Shown: positions 46,277 through 53,878 of the stretch, piece after piece
How positions within the stretch are numbered: the stretch's first letter is position 1
Layout of the letters: the number at the start of each line of letters is the position of its first letter
From: an uncultured Alphaproteobacteria bacterium
GTDB lineage: Bacteria > Pseudomonadota > Alphaproteobacteria > Methylaequorales > Methylaequoraceae
Assembly (NCBI GenBank): GCA_902618535.1
Contig: CACNAV010000007.1
Span: 1-64,000 of the forward strand
Reading direction: 5' to 3'
Length of the DNA stretch: 64,000 bases
Translations under genes and position numbers: made by a program
Notes under the pieces: generated by a model
What the model was told of the DNA's origin: nothing
The model's database searches: none
Seen by the model: only the letters and a program-made list of their open reading frames with translations

Positions 46277-48342
46277 TAGAAATCTTGAGACAATTTAAAG
46301 AAAATATTAAACTCAGGTAAAGGATATACATTATAGGCATTATGAGTATTCCCACTTGCAACTGCATAATTATAATAACTTTTATTTAAAATATTATTTG
46401 CTAATAAAGATACCTTAGTATTCTTAATTTTTCCTTTTAAGCCTATATTAACTAAGTAATATTCTGGAATCTTTGGTTGAAAATTTTTGGTGTCATTTAT
46501 CATTCTTGCAGTACTTCTATAAAATAGTTCCGTACTAAGTGTAAAATTATCAATTAGGTTCAGGTTCAGTCCCATTGTATTGGTTAAACTAGGAACGCCA
46601 GGAATTTCATTTCCTTTGTAATTACCGCTTCTCATTTTTGCTTTTGTAAAAGCAAATGAATTATTAAAATTGACATATTTGTTTAATGTATAACTTACAG
46701 AAGATTCAAATCCATACCTTTTGCTTGGCTCTAAATTTTTATTAAGAAAATCAACAGCATCATAATAAATTTCTGCTCTGAGCATCATATAGTAAAATGA
46801 ATTCGTAATGTTTAAATTGTTATTTTGAAATTTATGTCCAATTTCGAAGTCATTTGAAGTCTGTGTTCTCAACTTAAAGTCATGACTGACATTAAAGGCG
46901 CTTTGCCCTACTCTTTGATCAACATTGGGGTAGGTGAAGCTTCTTCCTAAACGGGCAAAGATATTTCCATAATCTTTAAGGCTCCTTTCATAACCTAGAT
47001 GATATGAGTATTGTGGATCATAAGTTAACGAATCGCTGTTAGTTCTATTAGCTCCAGTTGCAGGACCAACAAAGTCTGTGGCTTTTAACCAGTTACCTTG
47101 AAACCTTGCACCTAAACCTATCTTGTTTAATGAATTTAACTCAGTTTCAAAATTGTAATATAAACCTAAGTTAGTATCTGAAAATTTATACACATTGGTG
47201 GTGGCTGCTCCACGCCCAGCAGCAAAGCCAATGTTATTTGACATTCTGTCAGACCTGTAATAGGTATAATTTAAATCAAGTCCTGAAATATTTTCAAATG
47301 TTAAACCAAATTTTTTAAATCTAAATTTTGCTTTTGGGTTATAAGACGAAACATACATATTTGAATCTGTAAAGGACGAACCCTCACTAAAAAAAAAGCC
47401 TTGTGATTTTGTAAATCGATAACTTGCATCATTGATAATTTCAATGTTATTGTTTGGCATGTAAGCAGAATTTATAAAAACCTTTTGTCCATAGTTTGTC
47501 GCAAAATCACGTGGTGTATCGGTTGAACGAGGGTCAATTGAAAATCCGTCTAACCCATTAAGTGGTCCCTCCGAAAAAGAGTTGACCGGGACATCCCCTG
47601 GCAATTCAATATATCGATCATGAGCAGCCAAGTTAAAATGTAAAGTATGTTTAGGGTTGATATTAAAATTAAACTCTAAATTTCCGGTTTTTTGTCTTAA
47701 TGCATTATTTCTGCGATAGCCATCTGATACAATGTAATTTGAATTTCCTGTAACTGAAATATTTTCTAAAGATTTAGTTCCTGACACAAACCCTTCAAAT
47801 TGATTAAATGATCCAAAGGATGTTGATACCTGGTAATAATCCTCAGTTCCTGGAAGTTGATTAGTTATAATATTTATAGCTCCTGCAGTAGCATTTCCCC
47901 CATACAAAACAGAAGCACTATTACCTTTAATAATTTCTATTCTCTCAATACTGTTAACTGGTATATTTACAAGGTCTGTGTCTCCTGGACTTAGATCTAT
48001 GTTTGAGAGTTTGTGCCCATTTAGTAAAATAAGCGTGTTTGATGATGAGGTATCGGCAAAACCTCTTAAATCTATTGTCTGGTATGCACCAAATCCTGTT
48101 GTTCCGTATAAATCTTTGAATGAAATTCCAGGAACTTTTGATATTATTTCTGGTAAAGATGCACCAGGATATTTTTGAATATCATTTTTTGATAATATAA
48201 TAGTACTGCTTCCTGCTATGCTATTGTTGATTAGTTTCGATGCCGTAACTGTAATTTCTTTTTCAAGATTCTGTGAATAAGTTTCTGATGAAAAAGTAAC
48301 TAAAATTGAATATAAAAATAAATAATAAAACTGTTTTTTCAT
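46276..48342 (-). CDS. btuB: TonB-dependent outer membrane receptor, probable vitamin B12 importer
   Basis: About 688 residues from the ATG at 48342, which begins a proper signal peptide (MKKQFYYLFLYSILVTFSSE); the frame is open to 48384 but that would bury the signal. The plug domain has EKEITVTASKL (TonB-box region), LPEIISKVPGISF, DLRGFADTSSSNT, ILLNGHKLSN and VLYGGNATAGAINII; a 22-strand barrel follows and the last residue is Phe, the usual outer membrane assembly signal. Cobalamin is inferred as ligand from the riboswitch upstream. Confidence 0.9.
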   Translation of the reverse strand: MKKQFYYLFLYSILVTFSSETYSQNLEKEITVTASKLINNSIAGSSTIILSKNDIQKYPGASLPEIISKVPGISFKDLYGTTGFGAYQTIDLRGFADTSSSNTLILLNGHKLSNIDLSPGDTDLVNIPVNSIERIEIIKGNSASVLYGGNATAGAINIITNQLPGTEDYYQVSTSFGSFNQFEGFVSGTKSLENISVTGNSNYIVSDGYRRNNALRQKTGNLEFNFNINPKHTLHFNLAAHDRYIELPGDVPVNSFSEGPLNGLDGFSIDPRSTDTPRDFATNYGQKVFINSAYMPNNNIEIINDASYRFTKSQGFFFSEGSSFTDSNMYVSSYNPKAKFRFKKFGLTFENISGLDLNYTYYRSDRMSNNIGFAAGRGAATTNVYKFSDTNLGLYYNFETELNSLNKIGLGARFQGNWLKATDFVGPATGANRTNSDSLTYDPQYSYHLGYERSLKDYGNIFARLGRSFTYPNVDQRVGQSAFNVSHDFKLRTQTSNDFEIGHKFQNNNLNITNSFYYMMLRAEIYYDAVDFLNKNLEPSKRYGFESSVSYTLNKYVNFNNSFAFTKAKMRSGNYKGNEIPGVPSLTNTMGLNLNLIDNFTLSTELFYRSTARMINDTKNFQPKIPEYYLVNIGLKGKIKNTKVSLLANNILNKSYYNYAVASGNTHNAYNVYPLPEFNIFFKLSQDF

Positions 48343-48413
48343 TTTTTCCCGACTACCATTTATAAAAGCTAGTTTAACTTTCATAATAATTAATATTTAA
48401 GTAGGAAAAATTC

Positions 48414-48645
48414 CCACTGAGGTTAAACACGTCACCTCAATGGATAAAAACCATAACCAGAAGACATTCCCGTAGCCTGATTGAATGACGCTAACTTAGC
48501 AGGTTTCCTGACTTACAGCTTAACAGCAAGACGCCTTCCCAAAAAAAAATTCAGTGGCGTATGTCTTACAACGCTGATACACAGTAGCGGGTGCTGTTCT
48601 AGATTCAAACTAGATTCCCTATTATCCTCAATGAGGCACTAAGTA
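48414..48645 (-). promoter_or_regulatory. Cobalamin riboswitch upstream of the TonB-dependent receptor
   Basis: On the minus strand the conserved elements occur in order: ATAGGGAA (48622-48615), GCACCCGCTACTGT (48594-48581), GCCACTG (48558-48552), GGGAAGGCG (48540-48532) and the B12 box AGTCAGGAAACCTGC (48513-48499). Downstream a 10-bp hairpin (CCATTGAGGT / ACCTCAGTGG, 48443-48414) is followed by GGAATTTTTCC, a plausible intrinsic terminator. Binding of B12 should repress the receptor-tonB operon. This accounts for the whole 48385-48719 gap together with the promoter. Confidence 0.92.
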
Positions 48646-48652
48646 TGAGTTA

Positions 48653-48680
48653 ATGATATATTAAAGAACTTTTATGTCAA
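48653..48680 (-). promoter_or_regulatory. Probable sigma70 promoter for the B12 riboswitch operon
   Basis: On the minus strand a perfect TTGACA (48680-48675), 16-base spacer and TATCAT (48658-48653). The predicted start lies at about 48646, right at the 5' end of the riboswitch aptamer, which supports it. Confidence 0.6.
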
Positions 48681-48719
48681 TTTACTTTAAATTTCTTATA
48701 CTTAAATTATCTTAAAATT

Positions 48720-49265
48720 ATGAGTTTTTTAAAACATAATTCTTACAAGGAAGTTCCAACGGATTGTGAGTATATCACCTTTGGGATGGGTTGTTTCTGG
48801 GGTGCTGAAAAAAGATTCTGGGAAGTGAAAGGTTTGAAAACCACCGTTGTTGGATATTCTGGCGGTAAAACAGATAACCCAACATACGAGGAAGTTTGTT
48901 CTGGACAAACTGGTCATGCAGAAGTTGTGAGAGTTATTCTAGAAAAAAAAAAATTTTCTTGGGATGAATTATTTCAAATTTTTTGGGAGTCTCATGATCC
49001 AACACAATTGAATAGACAAGGTAATGATATTGGCACCCAATATAGATCTGCAATTTTCGTTAAAAACAAAAAAGAGTTACAGTTGGCAATTAACTCTAAA
49101 GAAAAGTTTCAAGAAATTCTAAATTTACACAATTATGGATTAATTAAAACTGAGATAAAGATTATAAAGACATTTTATTACGCCGAAGAATACCATCAAA
49201 AATATCTTTATAAAAATCCTAACGGCTATTGTGGTTTGAAAGGATTAGAAGTCAGTTATAGTTAA
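48720..49265 (+). CDS. msrA: Peptide methionine sulfoxide reductase A
   Basis: Repairs oxidised methionine (S-form). The 181-residue protein has the active-site GMGCFWGAEKRFWE (Cys25), VGYSGGKTDNPTYEEVCSG, TGHAEVV and HDPTQLNRQGNDIGTQYRS. It ends on a TTAA shared with the convergent CPBP gene. Divergent promoters for this gene and the riboswitch must share the 75 bases upstream. Confidence 0.97.
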   Translation: MSFLKHNSYKEVPTDCEYITFGMGCFWGAEKRFWEVKGLKTTVVGYSGGKTDNPTYEEVCSGQTGHAEVVRVILEKKKFSWDELFQIFWESHDPTQLNRQGNDIGTQYRSAIFVKNKKELQLAINSKEKFQEILNLHNYGLIKTEIKIIKTFYYAEEYHQKYLYKNPNGYCGLKGLEVSYS

Positions 49266-49888
49266 TAAAAATATTTACCAAGACCATAAGTAAATACTAA
49301 TTGGCCTCCAATTGTGTGAACAAGAAAGCACGTCTTGAAAGACTTATTTACATAAGCGTACGCAAATATTGGTGAAGTAATGAGGGTGATAAAAAAAGCG
49401 TGAAAATTTTGAAAAACTAAATGAATATATGCAAATATAATAGAATTCAAAACTATACACAGAAACTTATTTTTAAATAAACACGAATATCTTTCAAAAA
49501 ATAAAACTCTAAAAATAATTTCTTGAGGAATCACTGAAAAAATTGGATAAAAAAGCATTACTAAAACCCAGAGAACAAAATAATTTTTTGGGAGGTTGAA
49601 TAATAAATTACTATCTAACATTATTGTGTAAAAAAAACCAGAAATTGCAAAAATCACGGATATTAAGAAGAAAAATTTCCATTCAGTTTTTTTTTTAAAA
49701 GATTGAAATGAAAAACTTGGAGTTTTTTTAAGAAGGTACAACGAAAGAAAAAAAACTATAAACAGCGGTAAAAAAATAAAAATCTTTTGTTCAGAAAAAA
49801 AGAACTTCACTAAGATTACTGCTAAAGGAATTAAAAAAAAAATTATTAAAAATTCAATTTTTAATTTTTTCTTTAAGGTATCAACCAC
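49262..49888 (-). CDS. CPBP-family intramembrane protease-like protein
   Basis: A 208-residue membrane protein with about six hydrophobic helices. CPBP (Abi/CAAX protease) motifs are visible: IPQEIIFRVLFFERY corresponds to motif EExxxR and IFAYIHL to FxxxH. The first Glu of EExxxR is replaced by Gln, which may abolish catalysis. The start overlaps the end of the upstream FMN protein by 16 bases, so it is part of the rlmB operon. Role unknown. Confidence 0.75.
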   Translation of the reverse strand: MVDTLKKKLKIEFLIIFFLIPLAVILVKFFFSEQKIFIFLPLFIVFFLSLYLLKKTPSFSFQSFKKKTEWKFFFLISVIFAISGFFYTIMLDSNLLFNLPKNYFVLWVLVMLFYPIFSVIPQEIIFRVLFFERYSCLFKNKFLCIVLNSIIFAYIHLVFQNFHAFFITLITSPIFAYAYVNKSFKTCFLVHTIGGQLVFTYGLGKYFY

Positions 49889-50490
49889 TTTCCCTCAATT
49901 AAAAACTTACTGTCACTTTTTACAACTTCAAATAATGCACGTCTATGTCCTTGACTTGCTAAAAATAGCCATTCGATTTGATTTATAGAAACTCTTATTT
50001 GTCCAAAGTTTTTGAAACCTTCCTTCGTTTGTTCTGAACTTGGTGCATCAAATGCAAATTCTTCAGGAAACCCTGAGCTTGGTTTTCTTGATTCTTGTCC
50101 AGGGGGACTTTCTGTTAAATAACATCTTTTTGACCAGTTAGTTAACTTATTCCAGGCCTCTTGAAATGACTTCTTTATGTTTGTTTTTCCTCTTATTCTT
50201 AGTTGAATTTTTTTTTTTTCATCATAAAAAACCAAGCATACATTTTTATTTTTATTAAGTTGATTGATTTTTTGTGACCTTAAATCACTATGAAAACTAA
50301 TTTCCATTTTTTTTGAGTCAAAACCTCTCAATACAACAGTTCTTGCATCGGGTTCATTTTCAAATGAAGAAGTTGCTAAAACAAAATTGTGAAAACCAGA
50401 TTTTCTGTCTTTAACTCCTCTTTGAATTAAACCTAAAATTTCTTCAAGTGTTAAATCTAAGTTGTCGTAATATTTAGGTACTTCTTTCAT
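49873..50490 (-). CDS. Pyridoxamine 5'-phosphate oxidase-like FMN-binding protein
   Basis: 205 residues of the PNPOx-like split-barrel fold: FVLATSSFENEPDARTVVLRGF, SFHSDLRSQKINQL, KKIQLRIRGKT and the closing IEWLFLASQGHRRALFE. The arrangement resembles the Alr4036/Pyridox_oxase_2 type rather than canonical PdxH, whose C-terminal signature is not seen. FMN binding is expected; PNP oxidase activity is uncertain. pdxJ is in this window, so a true PdxH is needed somewhere. It overlaps both neighbours by 16-17 bases. Confidence 0.75.
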   Translation of the reverse strand: MKEVPKYYDNLDLTLEEILGLIQRGVKDRKSGFHNFVLATSSFENEPDARTVVLRGFDSKKMEISFHSDLRSQKINQLNKNKNVCLVFYDEKKKIQLRIRGKTNIKKSFQEAWNKLTNWSKRCYLTESPPGQESRKPSSGFPEEFAFDAPSSEQTKEGFKNFGQIRVSINQIEWLFLASQGHRRALFEVVKSDSKFLIEGKWLIP

Positions 50491-51214
50491 TCTTTGTGGT
50501 TAGTTGGTTTAAAATAATTGCACATGCATTAGATACATTTAAGCTATCAACTATAGCATCCTTTTTTATAACTGTTTCAATTCTTACAACAAAGTCGCAG
50601 TTTTTTTTAATAAGCATTCTTATACCTTTATCTTCTGACCCCAAAATTATAACCTTTTTTATATTACTAGATATAGAGTTAACAGTATCATTAGAGTTAG
50701 AATCTAAACCAATAATCCAGAATCCATTTTTTTTCAGAAAAGCAATTGTTTTATTTAAATTTGTTACCTCAATCATTTTTATTTTTTCGTATGAACCACT
50801 TGCAGATTTAATCATGAACGAGCTCAGCTTAAATGAATTATCTTTATTGTAAATAATTGTTTTTACACCAAATAAATATGCTGTTCTCAATATTGAACCA
50901 ACATTCTGAGAATCATTCAACGAATCAAGCATGAGAATTATTTCTTCATTTTTTTTTATCTCTGTAATTTTATAGTTTTGTAAAAAATTACATTTAAGAT
51001 AAATACCTTGATGAGTATTGAAACCTAGCAATGAATCAATTTCTTTTCTTTTAAGTATTTGAATCTTTCCAATTTTCTTATTTTTTAAGTCATGCGAATG
51101 CATATCATAAAAATCTTGAGTGCAGATTAAGGAATAGATTTTTCTTCTTGGGTTTTTAAGAACTGCTTTAGCTGCGTGAATTCCAAAAATTTCTTCAATT
51201 GATTTTGATGACAT
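50474..51214 (-). CDS. rlmB: 23S rRNA (guanosine-2'-O-)-methyltransferase RlmB / TrmH family
   Basis: SPOUT-class RNA methyltransferase of 246 residues. An N-terminal substrate-binding domain (EEIFGIHAAKAVLKNP, NTHQGIYLKC) is followed by the SpoU core: MLDSLNDSQNVGSILRTAYLF, SGSYEKI, VIILGSEDKGIRML and DSLNVSNACAIIL. Length and N-terminal domain fit RlmB. It is the first gene of a three-gene minus-strand operon, divergent from tRNA-Tyr. Confidence 0.88.
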   Translation of the reverse strand: MSSKSIEEIFGIHAAKAVLKNPRRKIYSLICTQDFYDMHSHDLKNKKIGKIQILKRKEIDSLLGFNTHQGIYLKCNFLQNYKITEIKKNEEIILMLDSLNDSQNVGSILRTAYLFGVKTIIYNKDNSFKLSSFMIKSASGSYEKIKMIEVTNLNKTIAFLKKNGFWIIGLDSNSNDTVNSISSNIKKVIILGSEDKGIRMLIKKNCDFVVRIETVIKKDAIVDSLNVSNACAIILNQLTTKNERST

Positions 51215-51235
51215 ATTTCATTTTGATTTTTTTAC

Positions 51236-51265
51236 TTTACAAGTGGTAGGGTTGCAAAGTATACA
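51236..51265 (+). promoter_or_regulatory. Possible promoter of tRNA-Tyr
   Basis: TTTACA (51236-51241), an 18-base spacer and TATACA (51260-51265) sit about 14 bases before the tRNA. Confidence 0.4.
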
Positions 51266-51278
51266 TTTCATAATCTTC

Positions 51279-51364
51279 GGAGGGATGGTAGAGTGGTCAA
51301 ATACATCAGACTGTAAATCTGACGGCGCAAGCCTACGTAGGTTCGAATCCTACTCCCTCCACCA
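51279..51364 (+). tRNA. trnY: tRNA-Tyr (anticodon GTA)
   Basis: 86-base class II tRNA with encoded CCA. Acceptor GGAGGGA pairs with TCCCTCC; anticodon loop CTGTAAA carries GTA; a long variable arm (GACGGCGCAAGCCTAC region) follows. A T9 run directly after (from 51366) may help termination. Confidence 0.96.
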
Positions 51365-51386
51365 CTTTTTTTTTGTTTAGTGAAAC

Positions 51387-51719
51387 TCATAACAATTTTT
51401 TTACTAATTCTGGTGGTCGGCAAATAAAATAATTTTTCCCATTAAAAAAAATAGGTCTTTGCATATTTTTGGGAAATTCACACAAATGATTACTTAACTC
51501 ATCTTTGTCAATTATATCAGCTGTATTAAATAGTTTTTTGTCTCTAATAACTTCTTTTAAATCTGATTTTAGATTTTCAACTAAATGTTTAATTTCATTT
51601 AGTGTTAAATTTTCTTTCATGTAATCTCTTACTTTAAAATTCACTTTTTCTCTTGATAGGATACTTAGACACTCTCTAGATTTAGAACAGTTTTTATTAT
51701 GGTATAAAATCATTTTCAT
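51387..51719 (-). CDS. arsC: ArsC-type glutaredoxin-dependent arsenate reductase-like protein
   Basis: About 110 residues of the ArsC/Spx thioredoxin-like fold. The N-terminus MILYHNKNCSKSRECLSIL holds the active Cys, and FPKNMQRPIFFNGKNYFICR followed by PPE resembles the ArsC C-terminal signature, favouring ArsC over YffB. The frame is open to 51731; the ATG at 51719 gives the usual N-terminus. No arsenic transport or regulator gene is near, so the physiological role is uncertain. Confidence 0.82.
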   Translation of the reverse strand: MKMILYHNKNCSKSRECLSILSREKVNFKVRDYMKENLTLNEIKHLVENLKSDLKEVIRDKKLFNTADIIDKDELSNHLCEFPKNMQRPIFFNGKNYFICRPPELVKKLL

Positions 51720-51725
51720 ATTATA

Positions 51726-51754
51726 TTGCATTTATCGTATAGTTGTCACATTAT
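51726..51754 (+). promoter_or_regulatory. Possible promoter of tRNA-Gly/tRNA-Trp
   Basis: TTGCAT (51726-51731), 17 bases, then CATTAT (51749-51754), about 14 bases before tRNA-Gly. It overlaps the start of arsC on the other strand. Confidence 0.35.
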
Positions 51755-51768
51755 AGCAAAAATAAATT

Positions 51769-51842
51769 GCGGGTGTAGCTTAGTGGTAAAGCCTCAGCCT
51801 TCCAAGCTGGTTACGAGGGTTCGATTCCCTTCACCCGCTCCA
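51769..51842 (+). tRNA. trnG: tRNA-Gly (anticodon TCC)
   Basis: 74-base cloverleaf with encoded CCA. Acceptor GCGGGTG pairs with CACCCGC; anticodon loop CTTCCAA carries TCC; T-loop GGGTTCGATTCCC. tRNA-Trp follows six bases later. In many alphaproteobacteria a tuf gene lies between these two tRNAs; it is absent here. Confidence 0.96.
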
Positions 51843-51848
51843 TTTATT

Positions 51849-51924
51849 AGGGGTGTAGCTCAGTTGGTAGAGCGACGGTCTCCAAAACCGTAGGTCGTGA
51901 GTTCGAGTCTCTCCGCCCCTGCCA
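51849..51924 (+). tRNA. trnW: tRNA-Trp (anticodon CCA)
   Basis: 76-base cloverleaf with encoded CCA. Acceptor AGGGGTG pairs with CGCCCCT; D-arm GCTCAGTTGGTAGAGC; anticodon loop CTCCAAA carries CCA. The final A touches the stop codon of the convergent cobB gene with no gap. Confidence 0.96.
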
Positions 51925-52641
51925 TTAATATGAAACAATTTTTCTAACAAACTTTTCAACTGTGATGCTCGCGGGTCCAAGTATTGATTTTTCAAATAGT
52001 GAACTTTTGTTTGTTTTTTCAATATTAAATTCTACTAATTCAACTTTCTTCTGCTGGTTACCAAGAAAGTCAATAAAGCCAGCAGCTGGGTAAACATTAT
52101 TTGATGTTCCTATAGATAAAAAAATATCTGTTTTTTCAAGATATTCATAAATTAAGTCAAGATACTTAGGTTGTTCTCCAAACCAAACAACATCAACTCT
52201 GACGTCACCTTTTTTTTTACACTTTTTACACTGATAATTTATCGACAAATCAAAGTTTAAGTCAATTTTATCCAAACAGTTCATACAATATGCTTTATCA
52301 AGTGAGCCGTGCATATGAAGTAATTTTTTTGAACCAGCTTGCTCATGAAGGTTATCAATATTTTGTGTGACTAATACAAAGTCACCTTTCCAGTAATTTT
52401 CAAGAATTGCTAAATTAATGTGTGCAGCATTGGGTTTAATTTTAGTATCCTTAAGTTTTTTTCTTCTCAGGTTATAAAAATTGTTTACAAAAGTTGGATC
52501 TCTTAAAAAAGCGTCAACAGTGCATACATCTTCAATGCGATGGTTGTCCCATAGTCCATCTTTTTCTCTAAAAGTTTGGATTCCACTTTCTTTAGAAATT
52601 CCAGCCCCAGTAAGGATAAAAATATTTTTTTTAATATCCAT
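51925..52641 (-). CDS. cobB: NAD-dependent protein deacylase, Sir2 family
   Basis: Removes acyl groups from lysines using NAD+. The 238-residue protein has ILTGAGISKESGIQTFR, the catalytic segment LVTQNIDNLHEQAG ... MHGSLDKAYC, four zinc cysteines (CMNC and CKKC), and VVWFGEQP, LSIGTSNNVYPAAG. FYNLRRKK carries the Tyr-x-x-Arg pair of SIRT5/CobB-type enzymes, suggesting activity on succinyl-lysine too. It is placed, unusually, in the gap before secE, on the opposite strand. Confidence 0.93.
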   Translation of the reverse strand: MDIKKNIFILTGAGISKESGIQTFREKDGLWDNHRIEDVCTVDAFLRDPTFVNNFYNLRRKKLKDTKIKPNAAHINLAILENYWKGDFVLVTQNIDNLHEQAGSKKLLHMHGSLDKAYCMNCLDKIDLNFDLSINYQCKKCKKKGDVRVDVVWFGEQPKYLDLIYEYLEKTDIFLSIGTSNNVYPAAGFIDFLGNQQKKVELVEFNIEKTNKSSLFEKSILGPASITVEKFVRKIVSY

Positions 52642-52647
52642 AATTTA

Positions 52648-52676
52648 TTGAATTAATTATTTGTAATTTCTATACA
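52648..52676 (+). promoter_or_regulatory. Possible promoter of the secE-nusG operon
   Basis: TTGAAT (52648-52653), 17-base spacer, TATACA (52671-52676), within the 71-base cobB/secE divergent gap. Consensus match is moderate. Confidence 0.35.
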
Positions 52677-52712
52677 TTATGTTAACAATACAAAAAAAAA
52701 TTTTCATATAAA

Positions 52713-52895
52713 ATGCAAAAAATTGTTAAGTTTTACAAAGAAGTTAAACAAGAGGGATTAAAAATAACCTGGCCAACAAAGCCGGAAGTTATCACCACCA
52801 CAATAATGGTCTTTATTTTTGTAATATTAGCCTCGGTGTTTTTTTTATTAGTTGATAAAATAGTATCCTTTCTTGTCGAGTATCTTTTGTTCTAG
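52713..52895 (+). CDS. secE: Preprotein translocase subunit SecE
   Basis: Minimal 60-residue SecE: an amphipathic N-terminal helix with FYKEVKQEGLKITWPTKPEV, the family signature, then one membrane helix (about residues 28-50). Partner of SecY and SecG in the translocon. nusG begins eight bases after the stop. Confidence 0.95.
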   Translation: MQKIVKFYKEVKQEGLKITWPTKPEVITTTIMVFIFVILASVFFLLVDKIVSFLVEYLLF

Positions 52896-52903
52896 GGATT
52901 CAT

Positions 52904-53431
52904 ATGAACTGGTATATTTTACAAGTACATTCCGGTACCGAAAAGAAAATTGAGAAAGAGTTATTAGCTCAGCTTGATAAAAAGGGCTTGAAAAACAATA
53001 TCGAAAAGATTGAAATTCCGTCTGAAGAAGTAGTTGAAATGAAGAAGGGTAAGAAGGTAAATACCGATAGAAAGTTTTTTCCTGGATATATGATGATAAA
53101 AATGATTATGGATGATGAAATTTGGCATACAGTTAGATCTATTCCTAAAGTTTATGGTTTTTTGGGTGGTAAAAAAGGTGAGCCAATTCCAGTGCCTCAA
53201 AGTGAAATTGACTCAATTTTTAATCAAATGAAAGAGGGTGTAGACAGACCTAAACCTTCTGTAAGCTTTGAAATTGGTGAGCAGGTTAGAGTTTCTGACG
53301 GTCCTTTTTCTTCTTTTAATGGAATGGTTGAAGAAGTTGACGAAGAAAAAGCGAGATTAAAAGTTAGTGTTTCCATATTTGGAAGATCCACACCAGTTGA
53401 TCTCGATTACTCACAAGTTGAAAAAATTTAA
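52904..53431 (+). CDS. nusG: Transcription termination/antitermination protein NusG
   Basis: Links RNA polymerase to Rho or the ribosome. N-terminal NGN domain (NWYILQVHSGTEKKIEKEL, FFPGYMMIKM, VPKVYGFLGG) and C-terminal KOW domain (GEQVRVSDGPFSSFNGMVEEVDEEKARLKV split over 125-160). Length 175 residues, normal. Confidence 0.98.
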   Translation: MNWYILQVHSGTEKKIEKELLAQLDKKGLKNNIEKIEIPSEEVVEMKKGKKVNTDRKFFPGYMMIKMIMDDEIWHTVRSIPKVYGFLGGKKGEPIPVPQSEIDSIFNQMKEGVDRPKPSVSFEIGEQVRVSDGPFSSFNGMVEEVDEEKARLKVSVSIFGRSTPVDLDYSQVEKI

Positions 53432-53452
53432 TTAGAAAGGGTTCAGTTTATT

Positions 53453-53878
53453 ATGGCAAAAAAAATTGATGGTTACATAAAACTGCAAATTCCTGCAGGA
53501 CAGGCAAACCCATCTCCACCTGTTGGACCTGCTTTAGGACAAAAGGGTGTAAATATAATGGAATTTTGTAAAGCTTTTAATGCCAAGACCCAAAAACTTG
53601 AGCAGGGCATGCCAATTCCAGTTGTGATAACAGTATACCAGGATAAAAGTTTTTCATTTGAAACTAAATCACCCCCAGTATCTTTTTTTATCAAAAAAGC
53701 TTTAAAATTAAAAAAAGCATCAAAAACACCTGGTAAAGAATTTATTGCATCTATTTCAAAAAATGATATTAAAAACATCGCTGAAACAAAAATGCAGGAT
53801 TTAAATACTGATAATGCCGAGTCTGCAGAAAGAATGGTGGCTGGGACAGCTAGGTCAATGGGAATAAAGGTAGAATAA
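53453..53878 (+). CDS. rplK: 50S ribosomal protein L11
   Basis: Binds 23S rRNA in the GTPase centre. The 141-residue protein has [38 protein letters not shown], and [17 protein letters not shown]. rplA begins on the same base that ends its stop (TAATG). Confidence 0.99.
   Translation: MAKKIDGYIKLQIPAGQANPSPPVGPALGQKGVNIMEFCKAFNAKTQKLEQGMPIPVVITVYQDKSFSFETKSPPVSFFIKKALKLKKASKTPGKEFIASISKNDIKNIAETKMQDLNTDNAESAERMVAGTARSMGIKVE

Noticed and set aside
51831-52022. Minus-strand open frame of 63 codons containing GGETRTHDLRFWRPSLYQ
   Set aside because: It is the antisense of tRNA-Trp; this peptide is a well-known false protein produced from tRNA complements. It also overlaps the real cobB gene.
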